A DNA stretch of 64,000 nt, from NCBI RefSeq assembly GCF_000800255.1, contig NZ_CP009747.1, forward strand, positions 1,922,001 to 1,986,000, in the 5' to 3' direction. Under the pieces are notes generated by a model, which did no database searches, was not told where the DNA came from, and worked only from the letters and a program-made list of their open reading frames with translations. How positions within the stretch are numbered: the first letter of the stretch is position 1; the number at the start of each line of letters is the position of its first letter. The position numbers and the translations under genes were made by a program. Origin of the DNA: Pseudomonas parafulva. Its GTDB lineage: Bacteria; Pseudomonadota; Gammaproteobacteria; Pseudomonadales; Pseudomonadaceae. Shown in pieces: positions 17,412 to 26,289 of the stretch.

Positions 17412-18646
17412 TGGTGATGCTGCGAAAGGATACCCATTTCGAAATCCGGCATCTGAACGAACCAAGATTGCTCAAGGTCGTCACGCTCGATGAATTCATC
17501 GAACAAGGACTGGCCGTTTGCGCGGGACGTGTGGCGTTCGACGATCTCTTGCTTTGGCTGCCAAACCGGCAACGTTTAGATAGCCCGCAGTTGATCTCAT
17601 TACCCGTGGGCGGCTTTCTCACACCCGAGCCGTTTATGGACGAGCTCGAAGCTGCACAACTCCATTTGCATACGCCTAGGGACGCGAATGTTGTGCAGCC
17701 CGGAGATGTCATTGCTGTCACACCCGGCAGTACGTTGGTGCGAGTGCTCTATCGAAGAGGCTCGGACAGCAACTTGCTTTTCATGACAGATCGTTGCAAC
17801 AGCCTGTGCTTGATGTGCTCGCAGCCGCCGAAAGATATCGATGATCGTTGGCACATCGAGGAAAACCTCCGGCTGATCGACTTGATGGACCCGGGCGAGG
17901 AAAACCTGGGGATCAGCGGCGGAGAGCCCACGCTCTATCGCACTGGCTTGCTGGAAATCCTGGCCAAGTGCAAAGCCGTGTTACCAGATAAGTCCATCCA
18001 TGTGCTCAGCAACGGACGACTGTTCCAGGACCCGAGCTGGATCCCTGCACTGACTGCTATTGCCCACCCACAACTGAGCTGGGGTATCCCGCTGTATGCC
18101 GACAACGCCGAAGACCATGACCATGTGGTGCAGGCTGAAGGAGCATTCAGCGAGACAATGCAGGGTCTGTACAACCTGGCACGAGCAGACCAGATCATAG
18201 AAATCCGCGTCGTACTCAATCGCCTGACCACGCCTCGCTTGCCTGAACTGGCCCACTACATCTTCAGGAACCTGCCCTTCGTGCGGCATGTTGCACTGAT
18301 GGGCATCGAGAGCACCGGCTTGGCCAGGAAGCACTACGAGCAACTGTGGATCGACCCGCTCGACTATCAGGAGTGGTTGAGTCAAGCCACCTACTTCCTG
18401 TCCAATCGGGGGATACCGGTTTCCATCTACAACCTTCCTCTGTGCCTGATTCCGCCTGCTCTATCGCGCTTTGCCCGTCAGAGCATTTCGGACTGGAAGA
18501 ATCTGTTCATAGATGCCTGCCAACACTGCGCAGCCGTCGAACAGTGTTCTGGATTCTTCAAATCCCACACCGACCGCTGGCAGAGCCGAGGTGTACGACA
18601 ACTATCGACCGAGGCCTTTAGCGCCTATGCAAGGAGTGCACAGTGA
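17411..18646 (+). CDS. hxsC: His-Xaa-Ser system radical SAM maturase HxsC
   Basis: Second radical SAM protein, 411 residues. The cluster motif is CNSLCLMC (Cys129, 133, 136), followed by ISGGEPTLY near 168-176. Near the C-terminus CQHCAAVEQC could hold an extra cluster. The N-terminal 110 residues form an accessory domain. ATG at 17411 shares a base with the hxsB TGA, and the 3' end overlaps the hxsA GTG by four bases. Stoichiometric co-production of both maturases is likely. The reaction catalysed has not been established for this family as far as I know. Confidence 0.92.
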   Translation: MVMLRKDTHFEIRHLNEPRLLKVVTLDEFIEQGLAVCAGRVAFDDLLLWLPNRQRLDSPQLISLPVGGFLTPEPFMDELEAAQLHLHTPRDANVVQPGDVIAVTPGSTLVRVLYRRGSDSNLLFMTDRCNSLCLMCSQPPKDIDDRWHIEENLRLIDLMDPGEENLGISGGEPTLYRTGLLEILAKCKAVLPDKSIHVLSNGRLFQDPSWIPALTAIAHPQLSWGIPLYADNAEDHDHVVQAEGAFSETMQGLYNLARADQIIEIRVVLNRLTTPRLPELAHYIFRNLPFVRHVALMGIESTGLARKHYEQLWIDPLDYQEWLSQATYFLSNRGIPVSIYNLPLCLIPPALSRFARQSISDWKNLFIDACQHCAAVEQCSGFFKSHTDRWQSRGVRQLSTEAFSAYARSAQ

Positions 18647-19239
18647 AGTTACTCGACCGTTGGAAAGTCTTGATCAGCAGCATGAGCCTGCTCCCCATGG
18701 CAGGCACCGCCCTAGCCCAAGCCGGTCCCCTGCCGCTGGCAGATACCGACTGGCAGCCTAGCGACAAGCTGCAACCGCCGGTATTCGCAGATACGCTCAA
18801 TGCCCCGGATGCCCTGAACATCTATGCGGCACATCGCTCGCACAGTTCGCATCGATCCCACAGTTCGCACAGCTCTCACTACAGTGGCTCGGGTGGCTAC
18901 AGCGCGCCTCGTGCCTACAGCCCCCCTGCTACCAGCACCCGCAGCTACACCGCGCCGAGCAGCTCAACCGGCAACAGCTTTTACCAACCCTCTGGAACCG
19001 CCGGCGCGTCAAGCTCAAGTACGTCGAAAACCCGCGCGACCAATGCACAGAAAAACGACTTGGTGACTCGCGTGCAGACCGCGCTGATGGTGCGCCAGTA
19101 CTATCAAGGCGCAATCGACGGGGTGATGGGCAAAGCCACGCGCGGGGCATTGATGTCCTTCCAATCCGACAGCGCGCTCACCGTGCATGGACGAATGGAT
19201 ACCCCTACGCTGAACGCACTGGGAATCAAGATTCCATAG
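18643..19239 (+). CDS. hxsA: His-Xaa-Ser repeat protein HxsA, exported, peptidoglycan-binding tail
   Basis: Presumed substrate of HxsB/HxsC, 198 residues from a GTG overlapping the hxsC stop. A Sec signal peptide is visible, with probable cleavage after ALAQA at residue 27. Six consecutive His-Xaa-Ser triplets occupy residues 64-81 (HRS HSS HRS HSS HSS HYS). A Ser/Tyr/Pro-rich linker follows. The C-terminal domain, residues about 133-198 (VQTALMVRQYYQGAIDGVMG, then GALMSFQ), is of the PG_binding_1 type. The modified repeat would thus be displayed in the periplasm on the cell wall. Signal, repeats and domain are seen directly; modification is inference. Confidence 0.93.
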   Translation: MKLLDRWKVLISSMSLLPMAGTALAQAGPLPLADTDWQPSDKLQPPVFADTLNAPDALNIYAAHRSHSSHRSHSSHSSHYSGSGGYSAPRAYSPPATSTRSYTAPSSSTGNSFYQPSGTAGASSSSTSKTRATNAQKNDLVTRVQTALMVRQYYQGAIDGVMGKATRGALMSFQSDSALTVHGRMDTPTLNALGIKIP

Positions 19240-19277
19240 CTCCGCCAGAAGCATTTACAGACGCCGTGGCGCTATGA

Positions 19278-19724
19278 TCAAAGGTCAGATCCACGCCACG
19301 GCACCGCCCCCAACACCGCCATTGCCACATGAATCCCCTTCCCCACCACAAACACCCGATACCGAAGATCCCGCTCGCCCCCATAGGGAATCGTATCGAT
19401 CCAGCTCTGCACCCCCAATTCACCCAGCTCGCGCCGCAACGCCACAGCCTCCTCTTCGCGGTCGAAAAAACCCACGCAGTGGTCATGCCGCATCGCCATG
19501 ACGTGCTCAAAAAAGAACTGGCAAGCCTCTGACTCACTCGCCGATACATAGATCGGCTCAGCATCCCGCCCGCGCTCCGTATAGCAAACCTGCCAACGCC
19601 CACCCACTTGGCTCAGATAAAAAACATCGGACGCCGCACCCCGCGTACCGATGGCGTAAAGCGACGGGTTGCAGCCTTGCGCCAACAGCTGCGCGGCGAG
19701 TTCATCGACAGTCATGGCATCCAA
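19278..19724 (-). CDS. Conserved hypothetical protein, possibly SPOR-like
   Basis: A 148-residue soluble protein. TTG at 19724 has GGAGG eight bases upstream; ATG at 19715 is the alternative. Notable stretches are LYAIGTRGAASDVFYLSQVG, VCYTERGRDAEPIYVS and EACQFFFEHVMAMRHDHCVGFF, followed by a SPOR-like beta-alpha-beta ending (LRRELGELGVQSWIDTIPYG and YRVFVVGKGI). It recalls small Pseudomonas proteins that I remember labelled SPOR-domain or hypothetical. It is convergent with hxsA and divergent from sfnR, with no evident functional link. Confidence 0.65.
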   Translation of the reverse strand: MDAMTVDELAAQLLAQGCNPSLYAIGTRGAASDVFYLSQVGGRWQVCYTERGRDAEPIYVSASESEACQFFFEHVMAMRHDHCVGFFDREEEAVALRRELGELGVQSWIDTIPYGGERDLRYRVFVVGKGIHVAMAVLGAVPWRGSDL

Positions 19725-19782
19725 GATGGCGTCCTCCAGAACGTACCTGTGTCGATCTTAAATCACAGGCCCTTACACTCAA

Positions 19783-19799
19783 TATTCCCCAGGGGAATA
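19783..19799. promoter_or_regulatory. Perfect palindrome in the sfnR upstream region
   Basis: TATTCCCC-A-GGGGAATA, a perfect 8-bp dyad around one central base, lies 110 bases upstream of the sfnR ATG and 59 bases upstream of the divergent hypothetical gene. A T-rich tract follows at 19809-19824. It is a possible operator for a regulator of sfnR; sfnR in P. putida has been reported to be under sulfur (CysB) control, but this site is not verified. Confidence 0.4.
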
Positions 19800-19908
19800 C
19801 AAATAGGATTTTTTATTATTTTTTAAAAGCACCCGACCCCTTTATAACCCTCTGGCTACCAAATCGTTTATCCACGCCAAGCCGCGTGCGCAACTGATAA
19901 GGATCGCC

Positions 19909-21012
<1,104 letters not shown>

Positions 21013-21035
21013 GCGCGTGCTCGGGATCGAACGCC

Positions 21036-22127
21036 CTAGGCCACCGCCCGGGGCGCCGCCACCTCCTGCTCAAGCTCGCGCACCAGCGGCAGAACCCGTC
21101 GACCGAAATATTCCACCTCCTCCTGGAAGTGCAGGAAACCTGACAAGATCAGATCGACCCCCACGGCCTTGAGTGCGACGATGCGCTCGGCGATCTGCCG
21201 GGGCGTGCCGATCAAGTTGGTCTTGAAACCATCGTTGTATTGCACCAGGTCCTCGAAACTGGACTGCGCCCAGTTGCCCTCGCCTTCGGGACTGGCCGCC
21301 CCGGCGTTCTTCGCTTCGCTGGCAAAGCCTCGCACCGCCTCGGGGTCGGCCTTGGCGATGATTTCAGCCAGCACCGCCTGGGCCTCCTCCTCGCTGTCGC
21401 GGGCGATGATGAAGGCGTTGACGCCGACCTTCACCGAGTGACCGTTGGCTGCCGCCTTGGCCCGCAGGTCATCGATCTGGGCCTTGATACCGGCCACGCT
21501 GTTGCCGTTGGTGAAGTACCAGTCCGACACCCGCGAGGCCATGTCGCGTGCGGCCCGCGAACTTCCGCCCTGGAAGATTTCCGGGTGCGGACGCTGCAGC
21601 GGCTTGGGTCTGAGGCTGTAGTCGTTGAAGCGGTAGAAGTCGCCGTGGAAGCTGAAGTTGTCCTGGGTCCAGATGCCCTTCAGGGCCCGAATGAATTCTT
21701 CGGAGCGCCGGTAGCGCTCGTCGTGGTCCAGCCAAGGCTCGCCGATGGCGCGAAACTCGCCCTTGAACCAGCCGGACACCACGTTCACCGCGATGCGCCC
21801 GCCGGTGAACTGGTCGATGCTTGCCAGTTGCTTGGCGGCCAAGGCCGGCGTCCAGGGGCCGGGCAGGATCGCGGCGATCACCTTGAGTTTCTCGGTAGCC
21901 GCCAGCAGCGCGTGGCTGATGGTCACCGACTCATGCTGATTGTCGGCCCCGTAGCCTGCAGTGAAGCGAATCTGCGACAGCGCGTAATCGAATCCGGCAC
22001 GTTCGGCGATCTGCGCTAGCGTGCGGTTGTAGTCGATGTCCCAATGGGTGCGCTGCTCGATCTTGCTGACGACAAGACCGCCGCTGACGTTGGGCACCCA
22101 GTAGGCAAATTTGATCGCTTGGCTCAT
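21036..22127 (-). CDS. sfnG: FMNH2-dependent dimethyl-sulfone monooxygenase SfnG
   Basis: Bacterial luciferase-like monooxygenase, 363 residues from ATG 22127, which has AGGAGA seven bases upstream (the frame stays open to 22175). Typical SfnG/SsuD stretches are visible: FAYWVPNVSGGLVVSKIEQR, GYGADNQHESVTISHALLA, GGRIAVNVVSGWFKGEF and PEIFQGGSSRAARDMA. It converts dimethyl sulfone to methanesulfinate with FMNH2 supplied by a separate reductase not seen here. A sigma-54 promoter lies 59-74 bases upstream. Confidence 0.93.
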   Translation of the reverse strand: MSQAIKFAYWVPNVSGGLVVSKIEQRTHWDIDYNRTLAQIAERAGFDYALSQIRFTAGYGADNQHESVTISHALLAATEKLKVIAAILPGPWTPALAAKQLASIDQFTGGRIAVNVVSGWFKGEFRAIGEPWLDHDERYRRSEEFIRALKGIWTQDNFSFHGDFYRFNDYSLRPKPLQRPHPEIFQGGSSRAARDMASRVSDWYFTNGNSVAGIKAQIDDLRAKAAANGHSVKVGVNAFIIARDSEEEAQAVLAEIIAKADPEAVRGFASEAKNAGAASPEGEGNWAQSSFEDLVQYNDGFKTNLIGTPRQIAERIVALKAVGVDLILSGFLHFQEEVEYFGRRVLPLVRELEQEVAAPRAVA

Positions 22128-22185
22128 GACGAAGTCTCCTGTGGCTCGAAAGTCAGGCCGCACTGGCGACCGCACGAGGGCTGGA

Positions 22186-22201
22186 GCAGCAACCGTGCCA
22201 A
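22186..22201 (-). promoter_or_regulatory. Sigma-54 promoter of sfnG
   Basis: Read on the minus strand: TTGGCACGGTTGCTGC, against the consensus TTGGCAC-N5-TTGC, with the invariant GG and GC correctly spaced. It is about 60 bases upstream of the sfnG ATG. Strong match, and SfnR is encoded next door. Confidence 0.8.
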
Positions 22202-22323
22202 TACCAGAAATGTCTTCGAATCAATGGTTTGTGAGAATTCGAGGTGATCGTCACTGCCCTGAGACACGCACTCTGCTGAACCCCTGACCACCCGGCAACA
22301 GCCGCATCGACAAGCACTGCTGC

Positions 22324-22349
22324 CTTGCTGCCAACAGTGATTCAGCAAG
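22324..22349. promoter_or_regulatory. Inverted repeat, candidate SfnR enhancer site
   Basis: CTTGCTG-N12-CAGCAAG lies between two divergent -24/-12 promoters, about 70 to 140 bases from each, the usual distance for an enhancer-binding protein. Binding by SfnR is inference. Confidence 0.4.
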
Positions 22350-22419
22350 CTGTTGCGCGCGCCACAGCTCAATCGCCCATCTGAATCACCAAGTTCCTGA
22401 TTTACGGAGGTTTTCTCAT

Positions 22420-22435
22420 AGGGCACGGAGTTTGC
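22420..22435 (+). promoter_or_regulatory. Sigma-54 promoter of the DszC-like monooxygenase gene
   Basis: AGGGCACGGAGTTTGC matches GGCAC-N5-TTGC with correct -24 GG and -12 GC spacing. It is 43 bases upstream of the ATG at 22478. Confidence 0.78.
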
Positions 22436-22477
22436 GAGGCCTCTGCCGACTGCATTCGCATCCTCAGGAGAATTGCC

Positions 22478-23716
22478 ATGACCGCTCACGCCCACGTTCC
22501 CACGCTGTCCACCGGCACCGACTACGAGACCCTCGCCGCACGCTTTCGACCCTTGTTCGCCCGCATTGCCGAAGGCAGCGTCGAGCGCGAGCGTGAGCGC
22601 CGCCTGCCGTTCGAGCCGATCCGCTGGCTTAAGGAAGCGGGCTTCGGCGCCGTGCGCGTGCCGATCGAGCATGGCGGTGCGGGCGCGTCGCTGACGCAAC
22701 TGGTACACCTGCTGATCGAACTGGCCGAAGCCGACTCGAATCTGCCCCAGGCGCTGCGCGGTCACTTCGCCTTCGTCGAAGATCGCCTCAACGCCCATGC
22801 CAGCGCCGCCCAGGACCGCTGGTTCAAACGCTTCGTGGACGGTGACCTGGTCGGCTGCGCCTGGACCGAAATAGGCGCGGTCAAGATCGGCGACGTGCTC
22901 ACCCGGGTGTCGCGCCAAGGCGACCAGTGGGTGGTCAACGGCACCAAGTACTACAGCACCGGTAGCATTTTCGCGGACTGGATCGACCTGTTCGCCCGCC
23001 GCGACGACACCGGCGCCGACGTGATCGCGGCGGTGCGGACGCGGCAACCGGGCGTCACCTTGAGCGACGACTGGGACGGTTTCGGCCAGCGCACCACCGG
23101 CAGCGGCACCTCGGTGTTCGACAACGCCGTGGTCGAGCCAGAGGACATCATCGATTTCGCCACCCGTTTCAAGTACCAGACGGCGTTCTATCAACTGGTG
23201 CTGCTGGCCGTCATCGTCGGCTCCGGACGCGCTGCGGTGCGTGACTTCAGCAGCGAAACCCGCACCCGCACGCGGGTGTTCAGCCATGGCAATGCTCAGG
23301 CCGTAAGCCAAGATGCCCAGGTGTTGCAAGTGATCGGCAAAGCCAGCGGCCTGGTCTACGCCGCCGAGGCCGCGACCCTGCGCGCAGCCGAAGCGGCGCA
23401 CCAGGCCTACCTGGCCCATTGGGCGGATGCACCCGCAGCCGAACGAGACGCCAACGTGCTGGCCGAACTGACCTCGGCGCAGGCCCAGGTCGCCGCCGTG
23501 GAGTTGGTGCTGCGGGCCACCAGCGATCTGTTCAACGCCCTGGGCGCGTCCAGCACCCGCATCACCCGGCAGCTCGATCGCCACTGGCGCAATGCGCGCA
23601 CGGCCGCCTCGCATAACCCGGTGATCTACAAGGAGCGCATCGTCGGCGACTGGGAAGTCAATGGCAGCGAACCGCCGTATGTCTGGCAAATCGGCGGCGG
23701 CGCCCAGGCGTCCTGA
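22478..23716 (+). CDS. Acyl-CoA dehydrogenase-fold flavin monooxygenase (DszC/SfnC-like)
   Basis: A 412-residue protein of the acyl-CoA dehydrogenase fold. Seen: a helical N-terminal domain, the beta domain (GDLVGCAWTEIGAVKIGDVL, VNGTKYYSTGSIFADWIDLF, SDDWDGFGQRTTGSGT) and a C-terminal helix bundle ending LDRHWRNARTAASHNP. The HWRNARTAASHNP ending and lack of the usual catalytic Glu place it with DszC-type FMNH2 sulfoxidases rather than beta-oxidation enzymes. AGGAG lies seven bases before the ATG, and it has its own sigma-54 promoter divergent from sfnG. Its likely role is oxygenation of an organosulfur compound; the substrate is unknown. Confidence 0.85.
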   Translation: MTAHAHVPTLSTGTDYETLAARFRPLFARIAEGSVERERERRLPFEPIRWLKEAGFGAVRVPIEHGGAGASLTQLVHLLIELAEADSNLPQALRGHFAFVEDRLNAHASAAQDRWFKRFVDGDLVGCAWTEIGAVKIGDVLTRVSRQGDQWVVNGTKYYSTGSIFADWIDLFARRDDTGADVIAAVRTRQPGVTLSDDWDGFGQRTTGSGTSVFDNAVVEPEDIIDFATRFKYQTAFYQLVLLAVIVGSGRAAVRDFSSETRTRTRVFSHGNAQAVSQDAQVLQVIGKASGLVYAAEAATLRAAEAAHQAYLAHWADAPAAERDANVLAELTSAQAQVAAVELVLRATSDLFNALGASSTRITRQLDRHWRNARTAASHNPVIYKERIVGDWEVNGSEPPYVWQIGGGAQAS

Positions 23717-23761
23717 ACGCCGACCTGCGGCCAGCGTCCGGACGCCCCACAGGGAACGGGC

Positions 23762-24133
23762 TCAGCCGGCCGCAGGTGCAGCACCGTTGAGGTAGTGATC
23801 GCCGAGCAGGCGCCGCTGGGTCGGCAGCGCCGGCTCGGCCTCGGAGGGTGCGGGCGCCGGCAGGCCGTGCCCGACCAACTCCAGGTGCGTCTGCCCGGCC
23901 AGGCGCACAGCCTCCGCCGCCGCCAACCGAAAAGCGATGGCCGCCGCAGGCGAATCGTCGGCGCGGGCGCGCAAGGCGTCGGCTGCGTCGATACGAATAC
24001 GCAGGTCACCGACAGCCGCAATCACCAGCGCTTCATGGCGGGCGCTCTGCCCGCGCAGGTAGTCCAGCAGCGAGGCTTCGACATGGCGGGCATGGGCCAG
24101 GTCACCACGGCCTTGAGCATGTGAAATAGACAT
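23762..24133 (-). CDS. Short hypothetical protein in the sfnB operon, possible dehydrogenase remnant
   Basis: A 123-residue frame, ATG 24133 with GAGGA seven bases upstream and ten bases after the sfnB stop. It is Ala-rich and helical (HVEASLLDYLRGQSARHEAL, AAIAFRLAAAEAVRLAGQ, LELVGHGLP). Its end, LLGDHYLNGAAP, resembles the last residues of SfnB (HLVGNRLLNGIAPP). It could be a free-standing C-terminal helix bundle of the acyl-CoA dehydrogenase fold or a decayed duplicate. It is convergent with the gene at 22478. Translation is likely given the ribosome site; function is unknown. Confidence 0.55.
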   Translation of the reverse strand: MSISHAQGRGDLAHARHVEASLLDYLRGQSARHEALVIAAVGDLRIRIDAADALRARADDSPAAAIAFRLAAAEAVRLAGQTHLELVGHGLPAPAPSEAEPALPTQRRLLGDHYLNGAAPAAG

Positions 24134-24143
24134 GGAAAGGTCC

Positions 24144-25376
24144 TCAGTTCCAGGCGTGACGGGGTGGCGCGATGCCATTGAGCAGTCGGTTGCCGACCAG
24201 GTGATACTTCCAGCGCACCGGGTCATGCAAGGTGTGGGTCCGGGCATTGCGCCAGAATCGGTCCAGCCCCTGGCTGGCCGAGACGCTGCGCGTGCCCCCA
24301 AGCTCCAGCAAACGACTGGACGCTTGCAGGGCAATTTCGGTGGACAGCACTTTGGCCTGGCCGACGATCACCGACGCCTGCGCCACCCGCGCCTCGCTGG
24401 GCTCGGCGACGGCGTCATCCACCGCCTCGCCGGCACGTTGCAAGACCGCCTCGGCGGCGTGCAGGCGCCAGGCCAATTCGCCGATCAGCGCCTGGGCCAG
24501 CGGGTCCTGCCAGGCGTGCTCCAGGCCGCTGTCGACCCAGGGGCGGGCCAAGCGCGCCACGCGCAGGGTTTCGGCAAAGGCGCCACGGGCGATGCCAGTG
24601 TCCACGGCAGCCTGGATGATCTGCGAGATCGGTCCATCGGCGGTGGGCTGCTCGTAGGCCCTCCAGGCCGGTATCACGGCGCTTGTCGGCACGCGCACGC
24701 CCTCGATGCGTACCTGGCCGCTGGCAGTGATGCGCTGGCCGAAGCCGTCCCAGCTGTCGATCACGCTCAGGCCGGAGGCATCGCGGGGGACGAAGGCGAT
24801 GTGCGGGCGGTCGTGTTCATCGACGCCCGCCACCGGCACGATATGGGCGAACAGCGCGCCGGTGCAGTAGGCTTTCTCACCGTTCAGCACGGCGGTGTCG
24901 CCCTCGAAGCGAATCTGCGTCTGGAAGGTGGTTACGTACTGGCTGCGCGCTTCGGAGAAGGCGTTGCCGAAGCGATAGCCCTGCAGCACCTTGGCGTAAT
25001 AGGCGCGCTTCTGCGCCTCGCTGCCGGTCAGGGCAAGGTTGCTCAGCACCCCGAAGTGGTTCTGCGGCAGTTGCCCGAGTGAAGAGTCGGCGGCGGACAC
25101 CGTGGCGATCACTTCACTGAGGGTGCGGTAGGACACGCCAGCACCGCCGTAGGCCTTGGGTACGGTGATCGCCCACAGGCCGCTGTCGGAGAAGCGCTCC
25201 AGTTCTGCCCAGGGCAAGCGCCGCTCACGGTCGCGTGCGGCGGCCTCGCGGGCGAAATCCGCAGCCAGGCGCTGTGCCACTTCGATGGCTTCGCTGCCGC
25301 TACCAATGACCTGCGCCGCACGCAGCGGCGCCGCGCGCGTCTGCGCAGGGAGATCGGGTGAGAGTGCAGTGCTCAT
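24144..25376 (-). CDS. sfnB: SfnB-family sulfur acquisition oxidoreductase
   Basis: A 410-residue acyl-CoA dehydrogenase-fold flavoprotein of the SfnB family. Seen: FAREAAARDRERRLPWAEL, SGLWAITVPKAYGGAGV, VSAADSSLGQLPQNHFGVL, VLNGEKAYCTGALFAHIVPV, VIDSWDGFGQRITASG and the ending LDRFWRNARTHTLHDPVRWK. The family accompanies sulfur-starvation genes and is thought to oxygenate or desulfurise organosulfur compounds with reduced flavin. ATG 25376 has AGGAG upstream and follows the ABC ATPase stop by two bases. Role by homology and context. Confidence 0.88.
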   Translation of the reverse strand: MSTALSPDLPAQTRAAPLRAAQVIGSGSEAIEVAQRLAADFAREAAARDRERRLPWAELERFSDSGLWAITVPKAYGGAGVSYRTLSEVIATVSAADSSLGQLPQNHFGVLSNLALTGSEAQKRAYYAKVLQGYRFGNAFSEARSQYVTTFQTQIRFEGDTAVLNGEKAYCTGALFAHIVPVAGVDEHDRPHIAFVPRDASGLSVIDSWDGFGQRITASGQVRIEGVRVPTSAVIPAWRAYEQPTADGPISQIIQAAVDTGIARGAFAETLRVARLARPWVDSGLEHAWQDPLAQALIGELAWRLHAAEAVLQRAGEAVDDAVAEPSEARVAQASVIVGQAKVLSTEIALQASSRLLELGGTRSVSASQGLDRFWRNARTHTLHDPVRWKYHLVGNRLLNGIAPPRHAWN

Positions 25377-25378
25377 AT

Positions 25379-26197
25379 CTACTCCTGTCGAGTCGAAGGT
25401 TCTTGAATCGATTGCCCCTGGCCACCCGCCTTGCCGCCCAGGTAGAAGTGGCGGATGTCCTCGCGCGCAGCCAGCGCTGCGGCCGTGCCTTGCCCCACCA
25501 CACGACCGTTTTCGAGGATGTAGGCATAGCTGGCGTGGCGCAGGGCGACGTTGATGTTCTGTTCGGCCAACAAAAAACTCATCCCTTCCTGGGCGTTGAG
25601 TTGAGCGACGATGGCGAAGATTTCCTCGACGATCAGCGGTGCCAGTCCCATGGACGGCTCGTCGAGCAGTACCAGGCGTGGCTGGGTCATCAGCGCCCTG
25701 CCGAGAGCGAGCATCTGCTGCTCGCCCCCGGAGGTCAGCCCGGCCTGGGTTTTGCGCTTGGTCTTCAAGCGCGGAAACCAGGCGTAGATCCGCTCCAGGT
25801 CCTGCTCCAGTTGCCGTCGCGAGGGCTTGCGCAGGAAGCCGCCGCTGCGCAGGTTTTCCTCGATGGTCAAGTGCGCAAAAACGTGACGGCCCTCCAGCAC
25901 ATGCACGATGCCCTGGCGCGCCAGCCGATTGGCCGCCACGCCCGCCGTATCTTGCCCCTGAAAACGGACAGTCCCTCGACTGACCCGCGCCCGATCGGCC
26001 TGGAGCAACCCGGAAATCGCCTTGAGCGTGGTGCTCTTGCCCGCACCGTTAGCCCCAAGCAAGGCGACGATATCGCCCTGCCCCACCTGCAACGAAACCC
26101 CACCCACGGCAAGAATGGCCCCGTCATAGATCACCTCGATGTCGTCCACACTTAACAGCGCCATCCGCTCAGCGCCGACATCCCGTGCCTCGATCAT
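25379..26197 (-). CDS. Liv-type (HAAT) ABC transporter ATP-binding protein, LivF-like
   Basis: A 272-residue ATPase from ATG 26197 (AAGGAG six bases upstream; the open frame continues further upstream but is not coding). Walker A is GANGAGKST (48-56), the signature is LTSGGEQQMLALGRAL, Walker B is LVLLDEPSMGLAP and the switch region is FLLAEQNINVAL. LTIEENLRSGGF is typical of LivF. It energises uptake together with the LivG-like subunit. Association with sfn genes suggests an organosulfur or related carbon substrate rather than branched-chain amino acids; that is inference. Confidence 0.88.
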   Translation of the reverse strand: MIEARDVGAERMALLSVDDIEVIYDGAILAVGGVSLQVGQGDIVALLGANGAGKSTTLKAISGLLQADRARVSRGTVRFQGQDTAGVAANRLARQGIVHVLEGRHVFAHLTIEENLRSGGFLRKPSRRQLEQDLERIYAWFPRLKTKRKTQAGLTSGGEQQMLALGRALMTQPRLVLLDEPSMGLAPLIVEEIFAIVAQLNAQEGMSFLLAEQNINVALRHASYAYILENGRVVGQGTAAALAAREDIRHFYLGGKAGGQGQSIQEPSTRQE

Positions 26198-26204
26198 GTC
26201 CCGC

Positions 26205-26285
26205 TCCTTTTTTGCAGCGCTGCAAGCCATACGCAGCAAGCTCACTTGTGGCTTGCCGCTTACAGCTTGCGGCTTGAATGGCTGA
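26205..26285. repeat. REP-like GCTTGC-rich spacer
   Basis: The spacer between the binding-protein gene and the LivF-like gene contains repeated GCTTGC/GCAAGC words (GCAAGCC, GCAAGCTCACTTGTGGC, TTGCCGCTTACAGCTTGC). It resembles the CAAGC-rich dispersed intergenic repeats common in Pseudomonas. It may form hairpins that uncouple expression. Confidence 0.4.
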
Positions 26286-26289
26286 CGAT

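Noticed and set aside
22124..23689. A 521-codon minus-strand frame
   Set aside because: It is antisense to the DszC-like gene, which has family motifs, a ribosome site and a sigma-54 promoter.
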